Assembly: GCA_949295035.1 (NCBI GenBank)
Contig: CASFJO010000087.1
Coordinates: forward strand, 1-38,106
Length of the DNA: 38,106 nucleotides
Reading direction: 5' to 3'
DNA from: an uncultured Gemmiger sp.
GTDB taxonomy: Bacteria > Bacillota > Clostridia > Oscillospirales > Ruminococcaceae
Positions 16,150-24,250 of the stretch are shown piece by piece (the first letter of the stretch is position 1; each line of letters opens with the position of its first letter). A program made the translations under genes and the position numbers. The notes beneath the pieces are model-generated. The model saw nothing but the letters and a program-made list of their open reading frames with translations, ran no database searches and had not been told where the DNA came from.

Positions 16150-16186
16150 AGCTATAATTTCAGTAACAGGGAAACAGGGTGAGTGC

Positions 16187-16918
16187 ATGGCGGTAGAGAA
16201 CGGCGAATGGATCATGCGGGGACCGGACCGGGACGACCCGGCCTGCATCCGCAGCTGGGAGGCACTGGTGGACTGGATCGACCAGGTGGGCTTTCTGCCC
16301 CTGTTCCGCAACGGGATCGAGGGTTTTTCCGCCGAGGAGCGCACCTGCCCCTTCGACTGGTGGTGCAGCGATGTCGACCGGGACCCGTGGGAATGGCGGC
16401 AGATCATCGCCCGCAGCGGGCGGGTGGCCTACGGCAAATTCTTCGGCAAAAAGTCCGGCTTCATCTCCCGCGCCTGGTTCCCCCACTTCGCCAACTGGCG
16501 GCGGGACGGCTACGACTTCGACAGCCGCTGGGAGGACGAGTTGGCCACCGCCCGCCAGAAAAAGATCATGGATCAGTTCCTTGCCAAGGACGAGCTGTTC
16601 TCCTTTGACCTGAAACAGCTGGCTGGCTTTGGCAAGGGCGGCGAAAAGAACTTCGAGGGCACGGTGACCGATTTACAAATGGGCGGCTATCTGCTGGTCC
16701 GGGACTTTCGCCAGCGGCGGAACAAGCGCGGGCAGCCCTACGGCTGGCCCCACTCGGTCTACGCCACGCCCGAGTCCCTCTGGGGCCGCGACCACATCGC
16801 CTCCGCCTATTCCACCGACCCGGCCCGCTCCTGGGAACTGGTGTTCCGGCAGGTGCAGACCTGCTTCCCCGCCGCCACCGACGAGGCCCTCCGGGCTGTG
16901 CTGGGTGGCGGACGCTGA
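16187..16918 (+). CDS. AlkZ-related protein
   Basis: A 243-residue protein. Marks are WEALVDWIDQVGFLPLF, FDWWCSD--RDPWEWRQIIARSGRVAYGKFF, SRAWFPHFANWRRDGYDFD, GFGKGGEKNFEGTVTDLQM and GYLLVRDFRQRRNKRGQPYGWP. These match a Clostridia family that databases call AlkZ-related. AlkZ/YcaQ glycosylases unhook DNA crosslinks through a winged-helix scaffold and a QxQ/QxD motif; the TDLQM here sits where that motif would be, but activity is unproven. The family is short for a full AlkZ (about 400 residues). It is followed after 14 bases by the SGNH gene and then the deformylase, so the three probably form an operon. Confidence 0.8.
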   Translation: MAVENGEWIMRGPDRDDPACIRSWEALVDWIDQVGFLPLFRNGIEGFSAEERTCPFDWWCSDVDRDPWEWRQIIARSGRVAYGKFFGKKSGFISRAWFPHFANWRRDGYDFDSRWEDELATARQKKIMDQFLAKDELFSFDLKQLAGFGKGGEKNFEGTVTDLQMGGYLLVRDFRQRRNKRGQPYGWPHSVYATPESLWGRDHIASAYSTDPARSWELVFRQVQTCFPAATDEALRAVLGGGR

Positions 16919-16932
16919 AAGGAGTTTTTTCC

Positions 16933-17499
16933 ATGCGCATCCTCATGCTGGGCAACAGCCTGACCTTTGCCAATGATATGCCCGCTATGGTGGCCGAGCT
17001 CACCGGCGCGGAGGTGGTCCACCACACCCGGGGTGGGGCGCGACTGTCGGAGCAGCTGAACCCGGCCACCCGGCTGCGGGCCCGCACCCAGGCCGCTCTC
17101 ACGGGCGAGCACTGGGACTATGTGGTGCTGCAGGAGATGAGCCATGGCCCTGTCTCCTCACCGAAAAGTTTCTTTTCCAGCGTGGCCCGGCTCTGCGAGC
17201 AGATCCGTGCAAACGGGGCCACCCCCGTCCTCTACGCCACCTGGGCCTACCGGAAGGGCAGCGAGGCTCTTTCCGCCAAGGGCTGGGACTACGACGGGAT
17301 GAGCCGGGCCCTGTCTGAGGCGTACCGGCAGGCCGCCCGGGAGAACCGGGCGCTGCTGGCGGACGCAGGCCGGCGCTTTTATGAACGGGCTGACGCCGAA
17401 GAGCTCTACGCCCCGGACGGGGCACATCCCACCGAAGCGGAGTCTCGCCTCGCGGCCGAGACCATCGCGGCGGCCATCCAAAACCACGAGGAGAACTGA
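16933..17499 (+). CDS. SGNH/GDSL-type hydrolase
   Basis: A 188-residue cytoplasmic esterase-fold protein with no signal peptide. Block I is MLGNSLTF, with the nucleophile S9. Block II glycines are at 34-35 (TRGGARLSEQL). YVVLQEMSHGP holds the block III region, although the canonical Asn there is replaced by Gln/Glu. Block V is DGAHPT, with D162 and H165. Members cleave esters or acyl groups; the substrate cannot be read. AGGAG lies before the ATG. It is translated together with the AlkZ-related and deformylase genes. Confidence 0.85.
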   Translation: MRILMLGNSLTFANDMPAMVAELTGAEVVHHTRGGARLSEQLNPATRLRARTQAALTGEHWDYVVLQEMSHGPVSSPKSFFSSVARLCEQIRANGATPVLYATWAYRKGSEALSAKGWDYDGMSRALSEAYRQAARENRALLADAGRRFYERADAEELYAPDGAHPTEAESRLAAETIAAAIQNHEEN

Positions 17500-17500
17500 C

Positions 17501-17911
17501 ATGGTACGAGAAATCTGCAAGGACGTGCTGTTTCTGGCCCGGAAGTCCGAGCCCGCCACGCCGGACGACCTGCCGGTGGCGGCCGACCTGCTGGAAACGC
17601 TCGAGGCCCACGCCGACGGCTGCGTGGGCATGGCCGCCAACATGATCGGCGTGGCCAGGCGCATCATCGCCTTTGACGACGAGGGGATCTACCGGGTGCT
17701 GTTCAACCCGGAAATCGTCAAAAAAAGCGGCCCCTACGAGGCCGAGGAGGGCTGCCTGTCCCTGACGGGCCCCCGAAAGGCAAAGCGCTGGAAAACCATC
17801 AAGGTGCAGTATCAGGACGAGCAGTTCCGGGTGCGGTTCAAGACCTGGTCCGGCTGGCCCGCCCAGATCATCCAGCACGAGATCGACCACTGCGAGGGGA
17901 TTTTGATATAA
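17501..17911 (+). CDS. def: Peptide deformylase
   Basis: A 136-residue enzyme that removes the formyl group from the N-terminus of new proteins. Motif 1 is GCVGMAANMIG (40-50; usual form GxGLAAxQ, so Gln is replaced by Met/Ile context), motif 2 is EEGCLSL (82-88) and motif 3 is QHEIDHCEGIL. Metal ligands are C85, H126 and H130, with E127 as catalytic acid. It is shorter than typical type I enzymes and resembles the short Firmicutes variant that often accompanies a second, longer Def elsewhere. GAGGAG precedes the ATG, which lies directly after the SGNH stop. Confidence 0.88.
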   Translation: MVREICKDVLFLARKSEPATPDDLPVAADLLETLEAHADGCVGMAANMIGVARRIIAFDDEGIYRVLFNPEIVKKSGPYEAEEGCLSLTGPRKAKRWKTIKVQYQDEQFRVRFKTWSGWPAQIIQHEIDHCEGILI

Positions 17912-18067
17912 AAAAGTGCAGGATCACCGTCATGCGTATCACCCGCTACGCGGAGTTGGATGGGTAAAAGCCGCTTTTTTGCTATTCCCACACCCTTTTT
18001 TACCATGCCACTGCCGCAAGGTGCAGTCAAGGGCGGGCTGCCGCAAAGACAGATCAATGTCCGCTGT

Positions 18068-18110
18068 TTTCGTTGGTTTCTTTGGTTCTCCGCCCCGCAA
18101 GGCCGCCGAT
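18068..18110 (+). repeat. Degenerate copy of the 27052-27094 repeat
   Basis: 43 bases beginning TTTCGTTGG and containing GGTTCTCCG and CAAGGCCGC match 27052-27094 at 34 positions. The copy at 27052 runs into a tRNA-Arg 3' end; this one does not. The rest of 17912-18131 shows no gene. Confidence 0.55.
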
Positions 18111-18131
18111 TGGGCTTGCCCGGCATAACGA

Positions 18132-18165
18132 GCAAGGCCCCGCAGCAAACGCTGCGGGGCCTTGC
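18132..18165. terminator. Terminator hairpin of the tRNA cluster
   Basis: A perfect 15-bp stem (GCAAGGCCCCGCAGC with its complement) closes an AAAC loop, 37 bases beyond the 3' end of the last tRNA. The T tract is poor. Confidence 0.65.
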
Positions 18166-18202
18166 CTGCTGTTTGGGAACCGCTGCCGACAGATTCCCGC
18201 TA

Positions 18203-18280
18203 TGGTGACCCCTGTGGGATTTGAACCCAACATTTCCGGATTGAAAGCCCGGCGTCCTGAACCGATTCGACCAAGGGGCC
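18203..18280 (-). tRNA. tRNA-Glu (UUC)
   Basis: On the minus strand a complete cloverleaf starts GGCCCCTTGG and ends GGGTCACCA with CCA encoded. The anticodon stem CCGGG/UCCGG carries loop CUUUCAA, so the anticodon is UUC. GGTTCAAATCC is the T arm. Confidence 0.95.
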
Positions 18281-18283
18281 CTG

Positions 18284-18370
18284 TGGTGGGGAGGGAGAGA
18301 TTTGAACTCTCTTAGCCCGAAGGCAACGGATTTACAGTCCGCCGCGACTCGCCGTCTTCGCCGCCTCCCC
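18284..18370 (-). tRNA. tRNA-Tyr (GUA)
   Basis: Acceptor arms GGGGAGG and CCTCCCC pair. The anticodon loop CUGUAAA gives GUA. The long variable arm (TTGCCTTCGGGCTAA) and encoded CCA fit tRNA-Tyr. Confidence 0.95.
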
Positions 18371-18375
18371 TGATA

Positions 18376-18453
18376 TGGTGACCCCTGCGGGATTCGAACC
18401 CGGCGCCTCCGGCTTGAGAGGCCGGCGTCTTGCACCAACTTGACTAAGGGGCC
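18376..18453 (-). tRNA. tRNA-Glu (CUC)
   Basis: The cloverleaf begins GGCCCCTTAGTCA. The anticodon stem CCGGC/GCCGG carries loop CUCUCAA, so the anticodon is CUC. GGTTCGAATCC and CCA are encoded. It is the first of three tRNAs in one minus-strand cluster. Confidence 0.95.
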
Positions 18454-18511
18454 ATAGAACAGGCAGGACGCTTTTGCCGCTCTGCCTGGATCGGAAACCT
18501 GTTTTGCGGCG

Positions 18512-18739
18512 TTATCCCGCCACGTCGATCGCCAGAATATCGTCGATCCGCACGCCGAACAGCGCCGCCAGCACGACCAGGTTGTCCACGGTCGGCAGGC
18601 AATCGCCGCGCTGCCATTTGAAGATGGCGCGGGGCGAAGAGAGCCCCAGCGCCGCCTGCAGGTCCGCGGTGGAAAGCCCCGTTTGCTTGCGGAGACGATT
18701 GATGTTTTGTCCGGTACGCACCATATCCACGGTTGGCAT
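18512..18739 (-). CDS. Small XRE-family helix-turn-helix regulator
   Basis: A 75-residue protein consisting only of a lambda-repressor-like domain: MVRTGQNINRLRKQTGLST, ADLQAALGLSSPRAIFKWQRG (recognition helix), and LPTVDNLVVLAALFGVRIDDIL. It is the typical single-domain XRE regulator of Firmicutes, with no sensor part. GGAGGG lies before the ATG. The leader contains a hairpin with a T7 run (18769-18795), so expression may depend on terminator read-through from the promoter at 18965. The gene lies directly upstream of the tRNA cluster. Confidence 0.9.
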   Translation of the reverse strand: MPTVDMVRTGQNINRLRKQTGLSTADLQAALGLSSPRAIFKWQRGDCLPTVDNLVVLAALFGVRIDDILAIDVAG

Positions 18740-18760
18740 TTTCTTTCCCTCCAATCGAAA

Positions 18761-18797
18761 AAAATAACCGCCTGCCTTCCATGGCAAGCGGTTTTCT
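18761..18797 (-). terminator. Terminator hairpin in the leader of the XRE gene
   Basis: On the minus strand AACCGCTTGCC and GGCAGGCGGTT pair around ATGGAA and are followed by ATTTTTTT, just before the XRE ribosome site. It separates the 34-codon ORF from the XRE gene and may attenuate it. Confidence 0.7.
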
Positions 18798-18813
18798 TCG
18801 TTGGAGGAATCCC

Positions 18814-18918
18814 TCAACGACCCCGGCTCTCTCCCCATGAAGGCGCACGAAACAGACCGCGCGCGTATTCCGCGCAGGCTTCATAACGCTCTTCAACATA
18901 CAGGGAGAAACGGATCAT
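18814..18918 (-). CDS. Small 34-residue ORF upstream of XRE gene
   Basis: The minus-strand ORF reads MIRFSLYVEERYEACAEYARG and ends GESRGR. AAAGGAAAG precedes the ATG and the promoter at 18965-18992 is close, so it is well placed to be translated. The EERYEACAEYARGLF helix looks protein-like. I do not recognise it. It could be a leader peptide for the hairpin that follows, or the stub of a longer gene. Confidence 0.4.
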   Translation of the reverse strand: MIRFSLYVEERYEACAEYARGLFRAPSWGESRGR

Positions 18919-18964
18919 GGTGCTTTCCTTTCCCGAAGCGCCGCTTCGTTTGGTTTCTGTCTCT

Positions 18965-18992
18965 ATTATACGTCCAAATTCTGTTTTGTCTA
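18965..18992 (-). promoter_or_regulatory. Strong sigma-A-like promoter
   Basis: On the minus strand TAGACA (18987-18992) and a perfect TATAAT (18965-18970) are 16 bp apart, 47 bases before the small ORF. The 18993-19334 spacer has no gene I can support. Confidence 0.75.
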
Positions 18993-19334
18993 CTGTACCG
19001 GTGGTTCACCCGCTTTCGGGCGCGCTTGCATGATCCCGTCCGCCAGGGAGCTGGCGTTTTCACCGACATGCTTTGGCCTTTTCAAAATCGTCCATCCAAC
19101 GCTGTCTTGGTGTTCTGGCACTGACCCTTTCCCTTGTCTCTCGCGCCTATTTTTCCGACGAGCTTGTCGGATTTTAAACTTCTTGCGGCGACAATGACGC
19201 TCTGTTTTTTGATCTGCGCCAACTGCGCTTGTTTTCTTTTCCACTTTCATTCCTCCGGTCAAGGCAACCATTCTGTTTGCGCAGGCGTCGTTGACGCTGA
19301 TTCAAACAGACAATCTCTTTGCTCATTTTCAAAA

Positions 19335-19391
19335 GTTTGTGCTGTCAGGAGCACAAACTTGATTTTTTTCATTGTTTGTGCTACACTGCAG
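19335..19391 (+). promoter_or_regulatory. Promoter with three GTTTGTGC repeats
   Basis: GTTTGTGC occurs at 19335, inverted at 19351-19358 (GCACAAAC), and direct again at 19374-19381. The first two form a hairpin followed by T7. A promoter, TTGATT (about 19358-19363) and TACACT with a 17-bp spacer, overlaps the repeats: the third copy fills the end of the spacer. Such repeats over a promoter suggest an operator or terminator/operator hybrid for the ATPase gene. Confidence 0.6.
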
Positions 19392-19405
19392 TTGGAGGTG
19401 AGCCC

Positions 19406-20746
19406 ATGCTGAAGAATGCAAACGAATTGCGCCCCCGGGATCTGTATTTGAATCGTCTGATCGCGTTTCAGGATACCGAACCGGTGAAAGTCATCTCAGG
19501 CATCCGCCGCTGTGGAAAATCCAGTCTTTTGAAACTGATGGCCCTGCATCTGCGGCAGTCCGGTATAACAGAGGATCAGATTATTGAAATGAATTTCGAG
19601 TCCATGGAATTCTGCAACATGTCAGCAGAAGAGTTATACCGATCTGTAAAAGAACGGCTTCCCGAAAATAAGCGCGCTTACCTGTTTTTTGACGAGATCC
19701 AGCGGATCGATCGCTGGCAGGATGCAGTAAATTCCTTTCGGGTAGATTTTGACTGCGACATCTATGTGACTGGTTCCAATGCCTATCTTCTGTCGTCAGA
19801 GTATGCCACCTATCTGGCCGGGCGCAGCGTGGAAATCAAGATGCTTCCCCTTTCCTTCCGGGAATTCCTGGACTTTCATGGCTATACCGTCAGAGAGAGC
19901 AAAAGTCCCGCCGGAGGATTGCGCAAACGGATTTACGATTCGGATGGGGAAATCTACGAACCGCAAGAACTGTTGGACGCCTATCTTCGATTTGGCGGAA
20001 TGCCCGGCATTGCTGATGTGGGGCTGGATACAGATAAGGCTCTGACGCTGCTGGACGGGATATATTCCACCGTCGTGGTTCGGGATATTCTGGAGCGGGA
20101 GCGCCGCCGCGGCCAGCGGCAGATCACCGATCCGGATCTGCTGCGCAAGGTCATTATGTTCCTGGCCGACAATATCGGCAACAGCACATCCCTCACTTCC
20201 ATCAGCAACACCTTGGCGAATGAAAAGCTGCTTGATGCAAGCCGCAAAGGGAAGCCTTCTGTACACACGGTTCAGGCCTATGTAGGCGCACTTGTGGAAT
20301 CCTATATCTTTTATGAGATCAAACGCTTTGACATCAAGGGCAAGGAGTATCTGCGCACCTTGGGCAAGTATTATATCGTGGACATCGGGCTGCGGAACTA
20401 CCTGCTGGGCTATCGGGATATGGACACCGGGCATACCATGGAGAACATTGTTTACTTTGAACTGCTTCGTAGAGGATATGATGTGTCGATTGGAAAGATA
20501 GACAACAGGGAAGTGGATTTCATTGCCACCAATGCCAGCGAGAAACGATACATTCAGGTAACTGAATCTATGAACGAGCCGGCCACCCGCGAGCGGGAAC
20601 TTGCCCCTCTGCGGATGATTCGGGACAACTACGAGAAAATTGTGATTGCCGGCAGCTGTGATTACCCAATAACGGAAGACGGTATCAAAATCATGAAGCT
20701 GACCGATTTTCTTTTGGAACCCCATCCTCATCCAACAACAAGATAG
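19406..20746 (+). CDS. AAA_14 ATPase with DUF4143 C-terminal domain
   Basis: A 446-residue protein of a large family with unsettled function. Walker A is SGIRRCGKSS (31-40), Walker B YLFFDE (92-97), and the sensor VTGSNAYLLS (121-130). LAGRSVEIKMLPLSFREFL is the typical AAA_14 motif. The DUF4143 half (LDAYLRFGGMPGI; TVVVRDILER; LRKVIMFLADNIGNSTS; YIVDIGLRNYLLG) ends in a restriction-endonuclease-like core (REVDFIA, YIQV). GGAGGTG lies before the ATG, and an in-frame start 87 bases upstream is rejected. These genes are usually solitary and mobile, and expand in gut bacteria and archaea. Repeats over its promoter suggest tight control. Confidence 0.92.
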   Translation: MLKNANELRPRDLYLNRLIAFQDTEPVKVISGIRRCGKSSLLKLMALHLRQSGITEDQIIEMNFESMEFCNMSAEELYRSVKERLPENKRAYLFFDEIQRIDRWQDAVNSFRVDFDCDIYVTGSNAYLLSSEYATYLAGRSVEIKMLPLSFREFLDFHGYTVRESKSPAGGLRKRIYDSDGEIYEPQELLDAYLRFGGMPGIADVGLDTDKALTLLDGIYSTVVVRDILERERRRGQRQITDPDLLRKVIMFLADNIGNSTSLTSISNTLANEKLLDASRKGKPSVHTVQAYVGALVESYIFYEIKRFDIKGKEYLRTLGKYYIVDIGLRNYLLGYRDMDTGHTMENIVYFELLRRGYDVSIGKIDNREVDFIATNASEKRYIQVTESMNEPATRERELAPLRMIRDNYEKIVIAGSCDYPITEDGIKIMKLTDFLLEPHPHPTTR

Positions 20747-20856
20747 ACTCCCTTCCGTCTCGTTACAACAGCGGCCGCCGGACGAACAGGAGCACGGAAA
20801 ATCGGGCAAAGTGCGCTTCTTTCCGATATGCTGAAACTGGAAGGACGGTGTGACCT

Positions 20857-21714
20857 ATGGACTGGGTAACAGGCATTCATCGGGCGATCCGGTATGTCGA
20901 GGAACATCTCCGGGAGGAGTTGACCATCCAAAAGATTGCGCAGCAGGCGGCTGTATCCCCTTTCTACTTTCAGAAAGGCTTCGCCATACTGTGCGGCATG
21001 ACGGTGGGCGACTACATCCGCCAGCGCCGGCTCTCCGCCGCCGGACTGGAGGTCCTCACGACGGACCGGAAGATCATCGACATCGCGCTGGAGTTCGGCT
21101 ACGACTCGCCGGACAGCTTCACCAAAGCCTTTACCCGCTTCCATGGCCTCACGCCCACCGCACTGCGAAAGAGCGGAGGCGCGGTCCGTTCCTTTGCTCC
21201 GCTTCGGATCAAAGTGACATTGGAAGGTGGTCAGAATATGGATTGCAAAATCACGAAAAAAGAGGCGTTCACGGTGCTCTGCCGTGCAAAGACCTTCAAG
21301 TATGAGGACGCGGCAGCTCAGGTGCCCCGGTTTTGGGCAGAGCATTTTGCGGCGGGCGGCGGCAAAGTGGTATGCGGCATGTACGGCATCAACCTAGACG
21401 AGAGCATGGGCGGAAATGAGTTCGAGTATCTCATTGCCGACAATTACGACCCGGCCAGAGAAGTCCCTGACGGCTTTACCACCCGGACGATTCCGGCCCA
21501 CACCTGGGCGGTGTTCCCCTGTACCGGCCGGATGCCCCAGGCACTCCAGGGGCTGAACCAGCAGATTTTTTCGCAATGGCTGCCCACGAATCCCGACTAC
21601 AAGATCGCCGCAGGCATCAATGTGGAACTGTACAGCGACGCCAGCAAGTTCGAAAACGGCACACAGGACCAGGACTACTACTGCGAGATCTGGATCCCCG
21701 TGGAGAAAAAGTAA
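20857..21714 (+). CDS. AraC-family regulator with GyrI-like effector domain
   Basis: A 285-residue regulator. Residues 1-105 carry two AraC helix-turn-helices (ELTIQKIAQQAAVSPFYFQKGF; KIIDIALEFGYDSPDSFTKAFTRFHGLTPTALR). Residues 125-285 form a GyrI-like/SOUL ligand domain (MDCKITKKEAFTVLCRAKTF; IPAHTWAVFPCTG; VELYSD; YYCEIWIPVEK). Such proteins (Rob/BltR-like) bind small hydrophobic or drug-like ligands and activate efflux or stress genes. GGAAGG lies before the ATG. The two-component/ABC operon follows, but the gap (168 bases) has its own promoters. The 20747-20856 gap shows nothing. Confidence 0.9.
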   Translation: MDWVTGIHRAIRYVEEHLREELTIQKIAQQAAVSPFYFQKGFAILCGMTVGDYIRQRRLSAAGLEVLTTDRKIIDIALEFGYDSPDSFTKAFTRFHGLTPTALRKSGGAVRSFAPLRIKVTLEGGQNMDCKITKKEAFTVLCRAKTFKYEDAAAQVPRFWAEHFAAGGGKVVCGMYGINLDESMGGNEFEYLIADNYDPAREVPDGFTTRTIPAHTWAVFPCTGRMPQALQGLNQQIFSQWLPTNPDYKIAAGINVELYSDASKFENGTQDQDYYCEIWIPVEKK

Positions 21715-21798
21715 AACGGTGTGGCGGCCGCCATGCCCGAGGCCGCGCCGGACACGGAGCAGATGACAGCATTGGCGGCCCTCTGTATGCGGAACTTG

Positions 21799-21848
21799 TG
21801 GTATAATAACCCCAAAGCAGCCGCTTTTCGGCGGCGTCATGATATAAT
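21799..21848 (+). promoter_or_regulatory. Tandem extended -10 promoters
   Basis: TGGTATAAT (21799-21807) and TGATATAAT (21840-21848) are both TGN-TATAAT extended -10 elements without good -35 boxes. A small CCGC-TTTTC-GGCGG hairpin lies between them. They precede the response regulator gene. Confidence 0.6.
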
Positions 21849-21881
21849 AGGCCAAAGAAATGCGCAAACAGGGGGGCAGCC

Positions 21882-22565
21882 ATGAAACACATCTTTCTTT
21901 TGGAGGACGACGAGACCCTGGGGCGCGGGATTGCCATAGCGCTGACGGGACCGGAGGCGTCGGTCGTTTGCCGCTCCACCCTGGCGCAGGGCCGGGAGGC
22001 TCTGGCAAAGGAACGCTTTGACCTGCTGATCCTGGACGTCAACCTGCCCGACGGCAGCGGTCTGGACCTGCTGCGGCAGCTGCGGGCAGGGGGCGACTGC
22101 ACACCGGCTATTCTGCTCACCGCCAACGACCTGGAGCTGGACGAGGTCACCGGGTTGGAGGCCGGGGCGGACGACTACATCACCAAGCCCTTTTCCCTGG
22201 CGGTGCTCCGCGCCCGGGTGAACGCCCAGCTCCGGCGGGGCGCTCCCACTATTTCCCGCACGCTGTCCGTGGGTCCTTTCACCTTTGATTTTGAAAAAAT
22301 GGACTTTCGCCGGGACGGGGCGGCAGTAGAATTAAGCAAAACGGAACAGAAACTTCTGCGGGTGCTGGTGGAAAACCGTGGGCACACGGTTCCCCGGGCC
22401 ACGCTGGTGGACCGGGTGTGGACGGACGGCGCGGAATTTGTGGAGGAAAACGCCCTGTCCGTCACGGTCAAGCGGCTGCGGAGCAAGCTGGAGGCGGACC
22501 CCGCCAAGCCCGAATACCTGAAAACGGTGTACGGCATCGGCTATACCTGGGTGGTGGAACCATGA
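21882..22565 (+). CDS. OmpR-family response regulator
   Basis: A 227-residue regulator. The receiver domain has D9/D10, phospho-acceptor D52 (LILDVNLPDGSG), T80 and K102 (DDYITKPF). The winged-helix domain (LSVGPFTFDFEKMDFRRDG; LSKTEQKLLRVLVENRG; VDRVWTDGAEFVEENALSVTVKRLRSKLE; VYGIGYTW) binds direct repeats. GGGGGG precedes the ATG. The stop overlaps the kinase start (ATGA), and the kinase is followed by an ABC transporter, the arrangement of BceRS-like antimicrobial-peptide sensing modules. It probably activates the promoter of the transporter genes. Confidence 0.93.
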   Translation: MKHIFLLEDDETLGRGIAIALTGPEASVVCRSTLAQGREALAKERFDLLILDVNLPDGSGLDLLRQLRAGGDCTPAILLTANDLELDEVTGLEAGADDYITKPFSLAVLRARVNAQLRRGAPTISRTLSVGPFTFDFEKMDFRRDGAAVELSKTEQKLLRVLVENRGHTVPRATLVDRVWTDGAEFVEENALSVTVKRLRSKLEADPAKPEYLKTVYGIGYTWVVEP

Positions 22566-23461
22566 CCGGGTATGTGATCGCAGGCGGGGCGGCGCTGCTG
22601 GCGCTGGCGGTGGTCTTTTATGACCGCTGGCGCACCGCCCGCACCATCCGGCGGCTGGACGAAATGCTCACCGCCGCCATGGACGGCAGCTTTTCCGAAG
22701 AGTCCTTTGACGAGAGCCGGCTCTCCGCCCTGGAGAGCCGGCTGGCCCGGTATTTGACGGCCAGCGTCCTGTCCGAGCGGAACGTGCGCCGACAGAAAGA
22801 CCAGATCAGCGCCCTCGTCTCCGACATCTCCCACCAGACCAAAACCCCGGTGGCCAACCTGCAGCTCTATGCCCAGCTGCTGGCGGAGCAGCCCCTTACT
22901 CCACAAGGGCAGGACTGTGCCGCCGCCATCTCCGCCCAGACGGACAAGCTCCAGACCCTCATCGAGGCGCTGGTCAAGACCTCCCGGCTGGAGACAGGGA
23001 TTTTGGCCCTGCACCCCCAGCCCGGCGAGATCGCGCCGGCGGTGGAGCGGGCGGTGGCCCAACTGGCCCCCAAGGCGGCGGAAAAAGGCGTCGAACTGGC
23101 CATCCGGCAGGCAGAGGGCACGGCGGTCTTTGACCCCAAGTGGACGGAGGAGGCGCTGTGCAACCTGCTGGACAACGCCGTCAAGTACACCCCCGCCGGC
23201 GGGGCGGTGACGGTGGAGGTCAAAAACTACGAACTGTTTTCCGCCATCCGGGTGCGTGATACCGGCCCGGGCATCCCCGAGGAGGAGCAGGCCAAGATCT
23301 TCGGGCGGTTCTACCGTGCCCCCGGCGCCTATCAGACCGAGGGCGTGGGCATCGGCCTCTACCTCACCCGGCAGATCGCCGAAAAGCAGGGCGGCTATGT
23401 GAAGGTGGAGAGCGCGCCGGGCAAGGGCAGCGTCTTTTCGCTGTTTTTGCCCCGGTCGTGA
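22562..23461 (+). CDS. Sensor histidine kinase
   Basis: A 299-residue kinase with a single N-terminal membrane helix (YVIAGGAALLALAVVFY) and no extracellular sensor. The H box is SDISHQTKTPVANLQ with H91, N box LLDNAVKYTP, G1 DTGPGIP, F box IFGRFYRA, and G2 GVGIGLYLTRQI. Kinases without a sensor domain, next to an ABC exporter, usually read the state of the transporter rather than a free ligand (BceS type), though BceS has two membrane helices and this one seems to have one. It overlaps the response regulator by 4 bases. Confidence 0.92.
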   Translation: MTGYVIAGGAALLALAVVFYDRWRTARTIRRLDEMLTAAMDGSFSEESFDESRLSALESRLARYLTASVLSERNVRRQKDQISALVSDISHQTKTPVANLQLYAQLLAEQPLTPQGQDCAAAISAQTDKLQTLIEALVKTSRLETGILALHPQPGEIAPAVERAVAQLAPKAAEKGVELAIRQAEGTAVFDPKWTEEALCNLLDNAVKYTPAGGAVTVEVKNYELFSAIRVRDTGPGIPEEEQAKIFGRFYRAPGAYQTEGVGIGLYLTRQIAEKQGGYVKVESAPGKGSVFSLFLPRS

Positions 23462-23568
23462 CATTCTTTCAGAACTGACACATTCCCGAAAGTGCCAGGA
23501 CAGATTTGCATGATAGAGTCTGTATTGTCAAAAGACGGTACAGGCTTTTTCTTTGGAGGAAACACAGC

Positions 23569-24237
23569 ATGACAATTCTTGAGACCCGTGACCTGAAAAA
23601 ATACTACGGCGCCGGGGACACCCAGGTCAAGGCGCTGGACGGCGTGAATCTCCGTGTTGAGCCGGGCGAGTTTGTGGCCATTGTGGGCACCTCCGGCTCC
23701 GGCAAGTCCACTTTGCTCCACATGCTGGGCGGGCTGGACCGGCCCACCTCGGGCACGGTCACCGTGGACGGCAAGGACATCTTCTCCCTGAAGGACGAGG
23801 CTTTGACCATCTTCCGCCGCCGGAAGATCGGCTTTGTGTTCCAGTCCTACAATCTGGTGCCGGTGCTCAGCGTATGGGAGAACATCGTCCTGCCGGTGGA
23901 GCTGGACGGAAGAAAGGTGGACAAGGCCTTTGTGGAGGAGGTCGTCGCCACGCTGGGGCTGGAGAAAAAACTCGCCAATCTCCCCAACCAGCTCTCCGGC
24001 GGGCAGCAGCAGCGGGTTGCCATTGCCCGGGCGCTGGCCGCCAAGCCCGCCATCCTGCTGGCGGATGAGCCCACCGGCAACCTGGACAGCAAAACCAGTC
24101 AGGACGTGCTGGGGCTGATGAAGGTGACGGGGCAGAAATTTGCCCAGACGATGGTGATGATCACCCACAACGAGGAGATCGCCCAGACGGCCGACCGCAT
24201 CGTCCGCATCGAGGACGGGCGGATCGTGACGCGGTAA
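23569..24237 (+). CDS. ABC transporter ATPase (MacB/BceA/LolD type)
   Basis: A 222-residue ATPase with Walker [10 protein letters not shown] (40-48), Q-loop Q92, signature [15 protein letters not shown] (142-156), Walker [13 protein letters not shown] (162-173), and H-loop MITHN. The ADEPTGNLD string places it with the MacB/LolD/BceA group that powers mechanotransmission rather than direct import. GGAGGAAACACAGC precedes the ATG. The open frame goes 63 bases upstream but without a ribosome site. It pairs with the FtsX-type permease at 24251. The 107-base gap from the kinase may contain the response-regulator-controlled promoter. Confidence 0.93.
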   Translation: MTILETRDLKKYYGAGDTQVKALDGVNLRVEPGEFVAIVGTSGSGKSTLLHMLGGLDRPTSGTVTVDGKDIFSLKDEALTIFRRRKIGFVFQSYNLVPVLSVWENIVLPVELDGRKVDKAFVEEVVATLGLEKKLANLPNQLSGGQQQRVAIARALAAKPAILLADEPTGNLDSKTSQDVLGLMKVTGQKFAQTMVMITHNEEIAQTADRIVRIEDGRIVTR

Positions 24238-24250
24238 GGGGGTGCCGGGT

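Noticed and set aside
18990-19271. 93-codon minus-strand basic ORF
   Set aside because: Lys/Arg-rich with no family resemblance; its ribosome site overlaps the start and the sequence looks frame-shifted debris at best.
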